Source of the DNA: Alphaproteobacteria bacterium
GTDB lineage: Bacteria; Pseudomonadota; Alphaproteobacteria; UBA828
Assembly: GCA_011523425.1 (NCBI GenBank)
Contig: WTGU01000001.1
Span: 1 to 64,000, forward strand
Length of the DNA stretch: 64,000 nucleotides
Direction: 5' to 3'
The notes under the pieces were generated by a model that saw nothing but the letters and a program-made list of their open reading frames with translations, was not told the DNA's origin and did not search any database. Position numbers and translations under genes: made by a program. Shown here piece after piece: positions 20,805 to 30,213 of this stretch. Positions within the stretch are counted from its first letter, which is position 1, and each line of letters begins with the position of its first letter.

Positions 20805-21569
20805 ATGACGGCGCCGCCGGTTCCGCTGATCGGCCTGCCCGCGTGTACGCGGGAGATCGGCATTCACCCCTTCCATGTCGTCGGCGACAAGTACATGAGG
20901 GCGGTCGCCGAGGCCGCCGGCGGCTTGCCGCTTGCGGTGCCCGCGCTCGGCCCGGCGCTCGACCGCGGCGCGGTGCTCGAGCGCTTCGACGGCCTGCTCT
21001 TCACCGGCAGCCCGTCGAACGTGGAGCCCGCGCTCTATGACGGCCCGCCGAGCGCCGACGGCACGCTCCACGACCCCGAGCGCGACGCGACGACGCTGCC
21101 GCTGATCCGGGCGGCGATCGCGGCGGGCGTGCCTATCTTTTGTATCTGCCGGGGCGTGCAGGAGCTCAACGTCGCTCTCGGCGGCAGCCTGCATCAGGAG
21201 GTTCATCGCCTGCCCGGCCGGCTCGACCACCGCTCGGACGGCTCTCAGGTCCGCGACGTGCAGTACGGGCCGGCCCACGAGGTGACGCTTGCCGCCGGCG
21301 GCCTGCTGGCCTCGCTCTGGCCTGGGCGCGAGGTCGCGGTCAACTCGCTGCACGCGCAGGGGATCGACCGTCTCGCGCCCGGCCTGGTGGTCGAGGCGAC
21401 CGCGCCGGACGGCCAGATCGAGGCCGTGCGCGTCGACGATGCGCCCGCGTTCGCGCTCGGCGTGCAGTGGCACCCGGAGTGGAAGGTCGCGGACGACCCG
21501 TTCTCGCTGGCGATCTTCGGCGCCTTCGGCGAGGCGGCCCGCGACCGTGCCGCCTCCCGCGCCGGCTAG
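20805..21569 (+). CDS. Gamma-glutamyl-GABA hydrolase family protein (PuuD-like)
   Basis: The 254-residue class I glutamine-amidotransferase-like hydrolase shows the nucleophile elbow FCICRGVQELNV (Cys near residue 110) and the His-Glu pair in GVQWHPEW (near residues 224-228). A GSPSNVEP segment provides the oxyanion region. PuuD removes glutamate from gamma-glutamyl-GABA in putrescine degradation; no other puu genes are here, so the substrate may be another gamma-glutamyl amide. It overlaps no neighbour and ends before a bidirectional hairpin. Confidence 0.9.
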   Translation: MTAPPVPLIGLPACTREIGIHPFHVVGDKYMRAVAEAAGGLPLAVPALGPALDRGAVLERFDGLLFTGSPSNVEPALYDGPPSADGTLHDPERDATTLPLIRAAIAAGVPIFCICRGVQELNVALGGSLHQEVHRLPGRLDHRSDGSQVRDVQYGPAHEVTLAAGGLLASLWPGREVAVNSLHAQGIDRLAPGLVVEATAPDGQIEAVRVDDAPAFALGVQWHPEWKVADDPFSLAIFGAFGEAARDRAASRAG

Positions 21570-21597
21570 CGCAATTCCCGTCCTCTCCGAGTCACGG

Positions 21598-21623
21598 CGA
21601 CCGGGTGCGAGTCCACCCGGTCG
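21598..21623. terminator. Bidirectional hairpin between convergent genes
   Basis: CGACCGGGTG (21598-21607) and CACCCGGTCG (21614-21623) pair perfectly around CGAGTC. It lies between the PuuD-like gene (rightward) and the RraA-family gene (leftward), where a shared terminator is expected. There is no T-run on either side. Confidence 0.6.
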
Positions 21624-21633
21624 GGCTGCGCGG

Positions 21634-22341
21634 CTAGTGGATTTCCTTCGCCTCGCTCATCACCCGCGCCATCACCTCGGCGGAAAAGCCCGGCTCCTTG
21701 CAGGCCGCGAGTATCGGCGCCTCCCGGCGCATGCAGAGCTCGGCCGCCGCCGGCACCTTGCGCGCCGCCTCGTGCGGGATGATGACCGCGCCGTGACGGT
21801 CCGCATGCACCAGATCGCCCGAATGCGTCACCATGCCGCAGACGTCCACCGGCTCGCCATGGCTCACCAGATGGACCCAGGCGTGCGACGGCACCACCGT
21901 GCCCGAGAGGAACTGGAAGCCGTCGGCGACCATGTCGAGATCGCGCACCGCGCCGTTGGTCACGACGCCGAGGCAGCCCAGCGCCTGGTGCACGGCGGAG
22001 TGCACCTCCCCCCACCACGACGCCGCGCCCGGCCTGGAATCGATGTCCTGGATGACCATGATCGAGGGGCCGTGGCCCTCCTCCACGTAGCGGTAATAGG
22101 CCACCCGGTCCGCGCTCAGCGCGTCGGCGTCCTTCGCCGGCTTCTCCATCGAGCGGATCGTGGCGGTCCGCGCATAGCCCACCATGGGCGCAAGCGCGGG
22201 GAAGGAGCAGATCAGCGTCTCGGTCGTGAAGCCGAGGGCGCGGCGCTCGGGGCAGACGATCTCCAGCGCGTTGCAGATCGTGGGCGTGTCGTAGGCTCTG
22301 AGCGCCGCCAACTCGGCCTCGTTGAGGAGCGTTTCGGTCAC
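21634..22341 (-). CDS. RraA family protein (HMG/OAA aldolase-like)
   Basis: This 235-residue member of the RraA/dimethylmenaquinone-methyltransferase-like fold includes regulators of RNase E and class II 4-hydroxy-4-methyl-2-oxoglutarate/oxaloacetate aldolases. The catalytic-type motif TNGAVRDLD is present near residue 130, followed by DLVHADRHGAVIIPHE. Presence of the Arg-Asp pair suits an aldolase or decarboxylase more than the E. coli RraA regulator. The GTG at 22341 follows AGGGAGAACCC; a longer in-frame start is in low-complexity sequence. Confidence 0.87.
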   Translation of the reverse strand: MTETLLNEAELAALRAYDTPTICNALEIVCPERRALGFTTETLICSFPALAPMVGYARTATIRSMEKPAKDADALSADRVAYYRYVEEGHGPSIMVIQDIDSRPGAASWWGEVHSAVHQALGCLGVVTNGAVRDLDMVADGFQFLSGTVVPSHAWVHLVSHGEPVDVCGMVTHSGDLVHADRHGAVIIPHEAARKVPAAAELCMRREAPILAACKEPGFSAEVMARVMSEAKEIH

Positions 22342-22468
22342 CGCGGGTTCTCCCTGTTGCTGGCGCCGGATGATCGCCGATGGGGGGCGGGCGGCGCAAA
22401 CGCCAATGCGGAGGCGCTGTCGACAGCCTCCGCCCTCGGCCCGCGCCTTGCGCGCGCCGACGGCTGAC

Positions 22469-23608
22469 ATGCGCATCGCGCTCTACACGCCGTCGGATCG
22501 AACGAGCATGGCGCAGCAGGGCCGGCCCTCGCTGGTGCGGCCTGTCGCACAGGCGCTGGAGGCCGCCGGCCACACCCTGCTCGCGCCCACCGAATTCCGC
22601 AGCGACGGCGCCGAGGGAGATCGCCGCCGGCAGAACGCGCTGGAGCGGAAGGGCGCCGCGAACGCCCGCCGCCTCGTCGCCGCCTACCGCGACCTGCCGT
22701 TCGCCGTGCGGCCCGAGGCCTGGCTCACCTGCCACCTGCATCCCGGCGCGCCCGACCTGATAGGCCCCGCGGTGGCCGATACGCTCGCCATCCCCTACCT
22801 GCTGGTGGGCGCGTCGTGCCCGCGCGGGGACGCCGGTGCCGCTCAGGGAGGCTGGGCGACGCTCGCCGCGCGTGCCATCGCGCACGCACGCGCGGTGCTG
22901 TCGCTCACGGCCGAAGACGAGGAGAGCGTCAGGCCGCTGGTAGCACACCCGGCGCGGCTCCACCGGCTCGCGCCCTTTCTCGACAGCGCGCCCTGGCGCG
23001 CGGCCGGGCGCGACGAGTCCCGCCGGGCACTGGCGGCGACCCTGCCGCTCGATCCCGCCCGCCCGTGGCTGCTGGCCGAAGCCCCCATGCAGGCCGGTGC
23101 GGCGCTCGCCTCCTGGCGCCTGCTGGGGCGTGCGCTCGCGCTTGTCGCCGCGCCGCCGTGGCAGTTGCTCGCGGTCGGAGACGGCGAGGCACGCGCGCCG
23201 GTGGAGGAGGCGCTCCGCCCCCTCGGGCCGGGCCGGGCGGTGCTTGTCGGCGAGAGGGCGGACGAGACGCTGCCCGAGGTCTATGCGGCGTGCGACACCT
23301 ACGTCTGGCCCGCCTACGACGAGGCCCTGCCCATGGCCCTGCTGCAGGCGGGCGCCGCGGGCCTGCCGGCGGTCGCGCAGGACTGGCCCGGCGCCCGTGC
23401 GCTCGTCGTCGACGGCGAGACCGGGCTGCTCACGCCGCGCCATGACGACGTGGCCTTTGCCGGCGCGGTGGTCGAGCTCTCTGCCGACGCCGAGAGGCGT
23501 CGGGCGATGGGCGAGGCGGCGGCAGCGCGGGTGCACGAGCGGCACGGGATCGAGAGCGCGGCTGCAACCCTCGACTGCGCCCTCGATGCCGCCGTCGGCG
23601 CGGCCTGA
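22469..23608 (+). CDS. Glycosyltransferase family 4-like protein
   Basis: The 379-residue GT-B fold protein begins MRIALYTPSD with a GT4-like N-terminal domain and has the C-terminal nucleotide-sugar domain at about 190-375. The family EX7E motif is seen as DEALPMALLQAGAAGLP, with the second Glu replaced by Gln, followed by VVDGETGLLTP. It may be a modified sugar transferase. Donor and acceptor are unknown. It is divergent from the RraA gene (127-bp gap) and not clearly part of a larger polysaccharide cluster. Confidence 0.83.
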   Translation: MRIALYTPSDRTSMAQQGRPSLVRPVAQALEAAGHTLLAPTEFRSDGAEGDRRRQNALERKGAANARRLVAAYRDLPFAVRPEAWLTCHLHPGAPDLIGPAVADTLAIPYLLVGASCPRGDAGAAQGGWATLAARAIAHARAVLSLTAEDEESVRPLVAHPARLHRLAPFLDSAPWRAAGRDESRRALAATLPLDPARPWLLAEAPMQAGAALASWRLLGRALALVAAPPWQLLAVGDGEARAPVEEALRPLGPGRAVLVGERADETLPEVYAACDTYVWPAYDEALPMALLQAGAAGLPAVAQDWPGARALVVDGETGLLTPRHDDVAFAGAVVELSADAERRRAMGEAAAARVHERHGIESAAATLDCALDAAVGAA

Positions 23609-23614
23609 GCGAGC

Positions 23615-23630
23615 CGCGGGACCACCCGCG
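23615..23630. terminator. Short hairpin between convergent genes
   Basis: CGCGGG (23615-23620) and CCCGCG (23625-23630) pair around ACCA in the 41-bp gap between the glycosyltransferase and livF. It is a weak candidate terminator. Confidence 0.35.
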
Positions 23631-23649
23631 CGTCCTATCGGCACCTGCG

Positions 23650-24373
<724 letters not shown>

Positions 24374-24381
<8 letters not shown>

Positions 24382-25096
24382 CGAGATAGGCCCTCTCTAC
24401 TTCGGGATCGTTGACGATCTCGTCCGGACTGCCGTCCGCGATCTTGCGGCCCGCGTCCAGCACCACGATCCGCGTCGAGAACCGCATGACCGCCCGCATG
24501 ATGTGCTCGATCATGATGATCGTGATGCCGCCCTCGTTCAGCTTGAACAGGATGTCGAGGATGTCGTCGACCTCGGTCGACGAAAGCCCCGCCATCGCTT
24601 CGTCGGAAATCAGCAGTTCCGGCTCGGTCGCCATCGCACGGGCGAGCTCCAGCTTGCGCATGTCGATCTGCGTGAGCGCCCCGGCATTCTCGCCGGCGCG
24701 CTCGGCCAGGCCGATCGTCTCGAGGATCGTCATGCCCCGCTCCCGAACCTCGCCGGGCGCGGCGTCGGTCGCGTATTCGAGCGCGATGCCGAGGTTCTCG
24801 AGCACCGTCATCGAGCGGAAGGGCTTGGGAATCTGGAACGACCGCGCGATCCCCAGCCGCGTGCGCTGATGGGGCTTCTTGCCGTCGAGCCTGGCGCCCT
24901 TGAAGAGGATTTCGCCGCCTTCGTTGGCCAGCGTCCCGGAAATGCAGTTGATCATGGTGGTCTTGCCGGAGCCGTTCGGGCCGATCATGCCGAAGCGCTC
25001 GCCCGCCCTGACCTCCATGCTGATCTGGTCAAGCGCCGTGAAGCCGCCGAAGCGCTTGGTGACGGCGCGCACGTCGAGCAACGCGTCAGCGGTCAT
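24374..25096 (-). CDS. livG: Branched-chain-type ABC transporter ATP-binding protein LivG
   Basis: This 240-residue ATPase is of the LivG class. Walker A is MIGPNGSGKTTMIN (about 36-49) and Walker B is ELLISDEAMAGL. The signature region reads DMRKLELARAM rather than the usual SxGxQR. It carries the LivG-typical insertion with TRLGIARSFQIPKPF. It overlaps livM upstream by 11 bases and livF downstream by eight bases, a compact operon. Confidence 0.94.
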
Positions 25097-26075
25097 TGCG
25101 CGGCCTCCACCACTTTCGCGGCCTCCACCACTTTCGAAGCAGTCCCACGATCCCCTCCGGCGCCACGATCACGAAGAACACCAGAACGACGCCGACGATC
25201 AGGAGGTTGAGCTCCGACGAGATCGTCACCGTGGCGACCTGCTGCACGGTGCCGAGCAGCAGCGCGCCGATCAGCGGTCCCAGCCACGTGGTCGCGCCGC
25301 CGATCATGGGCATCGCGATGGCGTTGACCGCGTAGATGAGATTGAAGGCGGACGAGGGCTCGATGAAGCCGACGTAGAGCGCGAACGGCGCGCCTGCGAC
25401 CCCCATGAGGAAGCCGGAAACGGTCGTCGCGATGAGCTTCAGCCGAAGCGTGGGCACGCCGGCGCACTCGGCGGCGACCTCGTCGTCGCGGATGGCGCCG
25501 AAGCCCCGCCCCGTCTTCGACCTCTCGAGCCAGCGCGCGACCGCGACGGCGAAGATCGCGAGCAGCAGCATCACGAAGAACAGGAACTCGACATAGTCGC
25601 CGAACGGCGCCATCTCGCGCTCGCGCAGGATGTAGGCGCCGGTCGCGCCGCCCACGTAGTCCCAGTTGAGGATCATCGTCTCGAGCACGATCGCCATGGC
25701 CAGCGTCGCGATGGCGAAGAAGACACCCCGCAGCCGGAGCGTCAGGTAGCCCATGGCGAGCCCGAGCAGGGCGCAGACCACGCCCGAGAAGGGGATCATC
25801 AGGGCGAGCGGCGCCTGAATCAGGTTGTAGAGCGCGACGGACGCATAGGCGCCCACCGCGAAGAACCCGGCCGTGCCGAAGTTCACGTAGCCCATGTAGC
25901 CGCCCATGATGTTCCAGGCGGTCGCCAGCACCACGTACTGCAGCACGACGTAGGCGGCGAAGTAGATGAAGGTGTTGATGGCGAAGACATCGAAGATCGT
26001 CACCGCGATGCCGAGCAGCACCACGACGGCGGCGCAGATCCAGAAGGCCGAGAGCTTCAGCGCCGGCATTCTCAT
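25086..26075 (-). CDS. livM: Branched-chain-type ABC transporter permease LivM
   Basis: This 329-residue permease has eight or more helices and the LivM signature region NIMGGYMGYVNFGTAGFFAV followed by VGAYAS. The loop that contacts the ATPase (EAA-like) reads GRGFGAIRDDEVAAECAGV. The C terminus is unusual: the six-residue unit KWWRPR occurs twice in a row just before NDR, from an 18-bp tandem duplication. The ATG start overlaps the livH stop (ATGA). Confidence 0.94.
   Translation of the reverse strand: MRMPALKLSAFWICAAVVVLLGIAVTIFDVFAINTFIYFAAYVVLQYVVLATAWNIMGGYMGYVNFGTAGFFAVGAYASVALYNLIQAPLALMIPFSGVVCALLGLAMGYLTLRLRGVFFAIATLAMAIVLETMILNWDYVGGATGAYILREREMAPFGDYVEFLFFVMLLLAIFAVAVARWLERSKTGRGFGAIRDDEVAAECAGVPTLRLKLIATTVSGFLMGVAGAPFALYVGFIEPSSAFNLIYAVNAIAMPMIGGATTWLGPLIGALLLGTVQQVATVTISSELNLLIVGVVLVFFVIVAPEGIVGLLRKWWRPRKWWRPRNDR
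25100..25135 (-). repeat. Perfect 18-bp tandem duplication at the livM 3' end
   Basis: The unit GCGGCCTCCACCACTTTC is repeated exactly at 25100-25117 and 25118-25135. Its length is a multiple of three, so it adds one extra KWWRPR to the LivM tail without shifting the frame. Perfect identity suggests a recent slippage event. Confidence 0.9.
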
Positions 26076-26944
26076 CGGCCGAACAGCCCTTGCGGCCGGA
26101 AGGCCAGCGCCAGCAGCAGGATGCCGAAGGCCACGGCGGGCGCCCACGAGGGGCCGAAGAACGTCGACACCAGGCTTTCGGCGATGCCGAGGACGATGCC
26201 TGCCACCAGCGTGCCGGGGATCGATCCGAGCCCGGCGAGCACCGCGATCGCGAACACCTGGCCGATGTAGAGCCGGCCCACCGAGGGCTCGACCGGAATG
26301 ATGATGATCAGCAGCGCGCCCGCCAGCGCGGCGGTGCCGATGCTGATGCCGAAGCCGAGCTGCTTGATCTTGACCGGGTCGGCGGCCATGAGCTGCAGCG
26401 CCAGCCGATCCTGCGCCACGGCCTTGATCGCGCGGCCGTTGAAGGTGCGCGACATGTAGAGATAGACCGCGCTGAACATGGCGACGGCGACGCAGAACGG
26501 CACCAGCATGCGGGTGGGCACGCCGACCCCGCCGACTCTCAGGTTCTGTCCGATGTAGGACGCCTGCACCGAGCGGAAGTCCACGCCGTAGACCATGATC
26601 AGCCCGACCTCGATGATGAACATCACACCGAAGAAGAAGGCGAGACCGCGCAGCGCTTCGTCGTCCTTGCGCTCGAAGCTTTCGTAGTAGAGCCGGTAGG
26701 CGCCGGCGCCGATGAGGAAGAACACCGGGATGAAGATGATGCCGACCAGGATCGGATCGAGCCCCCACAGGCTGTTGCACATGTAGGCGATGTAGGAGCC
26801 GAGGATGATGAAGGCCGGGTGCGCGATGTTGACGATGTTGAGCTGCCCGAACGAGACGGTCAGCCCGAGGCTCACCGCGGCGTAGAAGCCGCCGAGCAGC
26901 ACGCCCGCCACGAGCGCGTTTAACAGCAGGTCGATGGTGAACAA
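26072..26944 (-). CDS. livH: Branched-chain-type ABC transporter permease LivH
   Basis: This 290-residue permease has about eight helices and the LivH pattern GFYAAVSLGLTVSFGQLNIVN near the N terminus, with the conserved AVAQDRLALQLM in the cytoplasmic coupling loop and GSIPGTLVAGIVLG near 240. It forms the channel with LivM. It follows the binding-protein gene after a 99-bp gap that holds a strong stem-loop. Confidence 0.95.
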   Translation of the reverse strand: MFTIDLLLNALVAGVLLGGFYAAVSLGLTVSFGQLNIVNIAHPAFIILGSYIAYMCNSLWGLDPILVGIIFIPVFFLIGAGAYRLYYESFERKDDEALRGLAFFFGVMFIIEVGLIMVYGVDFRSVQASYIGQNLRVGGVGVPTRMLVPFCVAVAMFSAVYLYMSRTFNGRAIKAVAQDRLALQLMAADPVKIKQLGFGISIGTAALAGALLIIIIPVEPSVGRLYIGQVFAIAVLAGLGSIPGTLVAGIVLGIAESLVSTFFGPSWAPAVAFGILLLALAFRPQGLFGR

Positions 26945-26968
26945 GAAAGGGGTGCCCTAGCGGGAACG

Positions 26969-27005
26969 GGAAATGTCATCCCGTCGGGTGCGGGATGACA
27001 TTTCC
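26969..27005 (-). promoter_or_regulatory. Perfect 15-bp stem-loop between livJ-like and livH genes
   Basis: GGAAATGTCATCCCG (26969-26983) pairs exactly with CGGGATGACATTTCC (26991-27005) around a seven-base loop. It lies 24 bases upstream of livH on the transcript and 38 bases after the binding-protein stop. It is probably an RNA-processing or stabilising hairpin that sets the ratio of binding protein to membrane parts, although it could also be a dispersed palindromic repeat. Confidence 0.75.
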
Positions 27006-27043
27006 ATCGACAGTCGCTGTTCGGCTCCTCTCGGGAGCGCGGG

Positions 27044-28318
27044 CTACTGGGCGTACGGGTAGTTGACGGTCCCGGACGTCCACTCCGCGGGATAGAGCAC
27101 GACGCGCGTCCCCGCCGTGGCGAAGGTCGCGAGCTCGTTGTCCTCGATCCCCTGGTACTGGACCATCAGCACCCGCGTGTTCGCCCACTCGCCGTTCGGC
27201 GCGAAGCTCACCTTGCCGACGACGGTGTCGAACTCGTTGTTGCGGATGAATTCGCCGATGGCGGCGTGATCCATGCTGCCCGTACCGGTAATCCCCTGCT
27301 CCAGCACCTGCAGGTACGCATAGGCATAGGGCTGGAGATAGAAGCCGAGCGGATCCACGCCCTGGCCCTCGGCCGCCTTCTGGTACTTGGCGAGGAAGGC
27401 CTCGACGCCCTCGAACTGGAGCGTCGGCTCCGGCACCCAGAAGTCGTAGTTCACGATGCCGTTCAGCTTCGGCCCGAGCGCGGTCATGATGGAGGCGAAC
27501 TGCAGCCCCACCATGCCGCCGCCGAACATCCTGGTCTTGAGCCCGACCTCCGTGGCCGCTTTCACCATCCCGACCGAATCAGGCGGATAGGAGCCCACAT
27601 AGACGATGTCCGGACTGCGCGCCTGGATCGCATTGACGATCGGGGTGTAGTCCGCCGTCTTCGGCGGGTAGGACTCGTCGTAGACGACCTCGAGGCCGTA
27701 CTTCTCCGCGTTGGTCCGGGCGCCGTTGACCGCGTTCTTGGCGAATTCCGCGTCGGCGCCCACGAGCGCGATCGTCTTCGGCGGCGGATCCTGCGCCATG
27801 GCCACCTCGAAGAAGCCCCTCGACCAGTCCGTCATCGGCTCAGGCCCCGACGGCATGATCTGGAAATAATTGGGGTAGTTGAACTTCTCGTTGACCGCGA
27901 GACCGAAGAGCGAGGGGAAGACGAGCCCGCGCTGCATGACGAGCGGCATCGCCGGCGCGATCAGGTTGGTGCCGTAGCCGGACACCACGAAGTCGACCTC
28001 GTCAACGTCGAGCAGCTTGGCATAGATGCCGGGCACGTTCGCGGGGTTGGTCTGATCGTCGTAGTAGATGAGCTCGACCTGCTTGCCGAGAAGGCCGCCC
28101 TTGGCGTTGACGTCCTCGGCCCACACCTGCATGGCGATCAGTGCACCCTTGCCGGCGCCTGCGAGACCACCGGTGAGCGCCATGCTGAACCCGATCTTGA
28201 TGGTGTCGTTCGCCTGCACCGGGGCCGCAAACGCCACCGCTCCGGCCAGCGCGATTGCCGCGAGTGACCTGGTCAGCCACCGCTGAAGACCTATTTTCGT
28301 GAATGATTTCATGCACAT
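27044..28318 (-). CDS. ABC transporter substrate-binding protein, LivJ/amide-type
   Basis: The 424-residue periplasmic binding protein is of the peripla_BP_6 class (amino acids, amides, aromatic or aliphatic acids). The signal peptide ends near residue 37 (AFAAPVQA-NDT). The mature protein begins IKIGFSMALTGGLAGAGKG and has NAKGGLLGKQVELIYYDDQ, both family-typical. The first ATG (28318) is ten bases from GGGAGG and is chosen over the ATG at 28312. The adjacent divergent CoA ligase suggests that the ligand is a carboxylic acid activated after import; this is inferred. Confidence 0.92.
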   Translation of the reverse strand: MCMKSFTKIGLQRWLTRSLAAIALAGAVAFAAPVQANDTIKIGFSMALTGGLAGAGKGALIAMQVWAEDVNAKGGLLGKQVELIYYDDQTNPANVPGIYAKLLDVDEVDFVVSGYGTNLIAPAMPLVMQRGLVFPSLFGLAVNEKFNYPNYFQIMPSGPEPMTDWSRGFFEVAMAQDPPPKTIALVGADAEFAKNAVNGARTNAEKYGLEVVYDESYPPKTADYTPIVNAIQARSPDIVYVGSYPPDSVGMVKAATEVGLKTRMFGGGMVGLQFASIMTALGPKLNGIVNYDFWVPEPTLQFEGVEAFLAKYQKAAEGQGVDPLGFYLQPYAYAYLQVLEQGITGTGSMDHAAIGEFIRNNEFDTVVGKVSFAPNGEWANTRVLMVQYQGIEDNELATFATAGTRVVLYPAEWTSGTVNYPYAQ

Positions 28319-28587
28319 GGTTTTTGTACCTCCCACCTCCCAAACCATCTGCCAATCGAGGCTAAGCCGTGGGGTCCATACCGTCAAGCAAACTGGACCG
28401 CGCCGCGCCGTCGCCAGGGCGGGACGGTAGTCGCTCTCGCTTGCGCGCCTGCTCCCCGCGGACCGGGCGCGCGGGACGCAGGCCGCGACCGTGGCGAGGA
28501 ATCCGGGTTAATCGCGGGCCGTCTCCGGGCTACAAGGGGGCCTCGGCGACGGCGGAGCACGAGCGAGCGACAGTCGTGGAACAGGCG

Positions 28588-30213
28588 ATGGCGGCGTCCC
28601 ACAGCGATCCGCGCATTCCGGCGGCCGACAGGTGCGTGCTGCGCTACCTGCTCGACCGGCTGGCGGCGGAGACGCCGGACAAGACCTTCTGCGTCTTCGA
28701 GGACGGCGCGGAATGGAGCTACGCGCGCACGCGGGCCGAGGTGATCGAGACGGCCATCGGCCTGCAGTCGCTCGGCGTGGCGCAGGGCGACCACGTGCTC
28801 TCGTGGCTGCCGAACGGCGCCGACGCGCTCCGCGTCTTCCTCGGCGCCAACTATCTGGGGGCGGTCTACGTGCCGATCAACACGGCCTACAAGGGCCGGT
28901 TGCTGGAGCATGTGGTGGCGCGCTCCGATGCCCGCATCATCGTCGCCCACGCGGCGCTCGCGCCCAGGCTCGCCGCCGTAGACCGTGCCGGACTGGAGAC
29001 CATGGTCGCGGTGGGCGGGCCGCTGCCGGCGGTGGACGGCCTCACGGTGCTGCCCGCGACGGCGTTGCAGCCCGCGAGCGGCAGCCTGCGGCCGCCGGAG
29101 CGCCCGATTCAGCCGTGGGACACGCAGTCGATCATCTTCACCTCCGGCACCACGGGGCCGTCGAAGGCGGTGCTCAGCTCCTACTGCCACGCCTTCTCGA
29201 ATTTCGGGCCCGACACTTGGCGCTTCATCTCGCCGGAGGACCGCTATCTGATCAGCCTGCCGCTCTTCCACCTGGGAGGCGCCACGATCGCCTACGGCAT
29301 GCTCTGCCAGCACGCCTCGATCACCCTGGTGGAGTACTTCAAGACGAGCGCGTTCTGGGACACCGTGCGCCGCACCGGGGTCACCTCCGTGTTCATGCTC
29401 GGCGTCATGGCGTCGTTCCTGGAGGCGGAGGCGCCGAGCGCGCGCGACCGCGATCACCCCTTGCGCACGGTCGGCATGGTGCCGCTGCTGAACGACGTCG
29501 AGGCGTTCATGGAGCGCTTCGGCGTCGACGTCTATTCGATCTACAACATGACCGAGCTCTGCTGCCCGGTGATGACCACGGTGCCGATGACAGTGCCCGG
29601 AAGCGCCGGCCGCGTGCGGCCCGGCTGCGAGCTCCGCGTCGTCGACGCCAACGACTGCGAGGTGCCGGTGGGCGCGGTCGGCGAGATCGTGGTGCGCTCC
29701 GACACCCCCTGGTCCATCAACCACGGCTACTACCGCGAGCCGGAGGCCACGGCCAGGGCCTGGCGCAACGGCTGGTTCCACACCGGCGATGCCGGACGGG
29801 TGGACGAGGAGGGAAACCTCTACTTCGTCGATCGCCTGAAGGACACGATCCGCCGGCGCGGCGAGAACATCTCCTCGCTCGAGGTGGAGACCGAGGTCGC
29901 CGCCCATCCGGCGGTGCGCGAGGCCGCCGTGATACCGGTGCCGAGCGAGCTGGGCGAGGACGAGGTCATGGCCGTGGTCTCGCTCGGGCCGGGGGAGGAG
30001 CTGGAGCCTCAGGCGCTGCTCGCGTTTCTCGAGCCCAGGCTCGCTCACTTCATGATCCCGCGCTACGTGCGGATCGTGGACGAGCTGCCCAAGACGCCGA
30101 CCGAGAAGGTGGAGAAGCACAGGCTGCGCGCGGAAGGGATCACCGCCGAGAGCTGGGATCGCGAGGCCGCCGGCGTTCGCATCAGGCGCGAGCGCCTGGG
30201 GCGTACGGGGTGA
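28588..30213 (+). CDS. Acyl-CoA ligase, CaiC-like (AMP-forming)
   Basis: This 541-residue adenylate-forming enzyme converts a carboxylic acid, ATP and CoA into an acyl-CoA. The phosphate-binding motif FTSGTTGPSK is near residue 189, YNMTELCC is the A5 region, WFHTGDAGRVDEEGN is A7, and DRLKDTIRRRGENIS is A8; the catalytic Lys lies in PKTPTEKVEK. Text such as YVPINTAYKG is typical of the CaiC/carnitine-CoA ligase group. The start is ambiguous: GTG at 28576 is in frame four codons upstream. It stands divergent from the Liv operon and is coupled by GTGA to the next gene. Confidence 0.9.
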   Translation: MAASHSDPRIPAADRCVLRYLLDRLAAETPDKTFCVFEDGAEWSYARTRAEVIETAIGLQSLGVAQGDHVLSWLPNGADALRVFLGANYLGAVYVPINTAYKGRLLEHVVARSDARIIVAHAALAPRLAAVDRAGLETMVAVGGPLPAVDGLTVLPATALQPASGSLRPPERPIQPWDTQSIIFTSGTTGPSKAVLSSYCHAFSNFGPDTWRFISPEDRYLISLPLFHLGGATIAYGMLCQHASITLVEYFKTSAFWDTVRRTGVTSVFMLGVMASFLEAEAPSARDRDHPLRTVGMVPLLNDVEAFMERFGVDVYSIYNMTELCCPVMTTVPMTVPGSAGRVRPGCELRVVDANDCEVPVGAVGEIVVRSDTPWSINHGYYREPEATARAWRNGWFHTGDAGRVDEEGNLYFVDRLKDTIRRRGENISSLEVETEVAAHPAVREAAVIPVPSELGEDEVMAVVSLGPGEELEPQALLAFLEPRLAHFMIPRYVRIVDELPKTPTEKVEKHRLRAEGITAESWDREAAGVRIRRERLGRTG

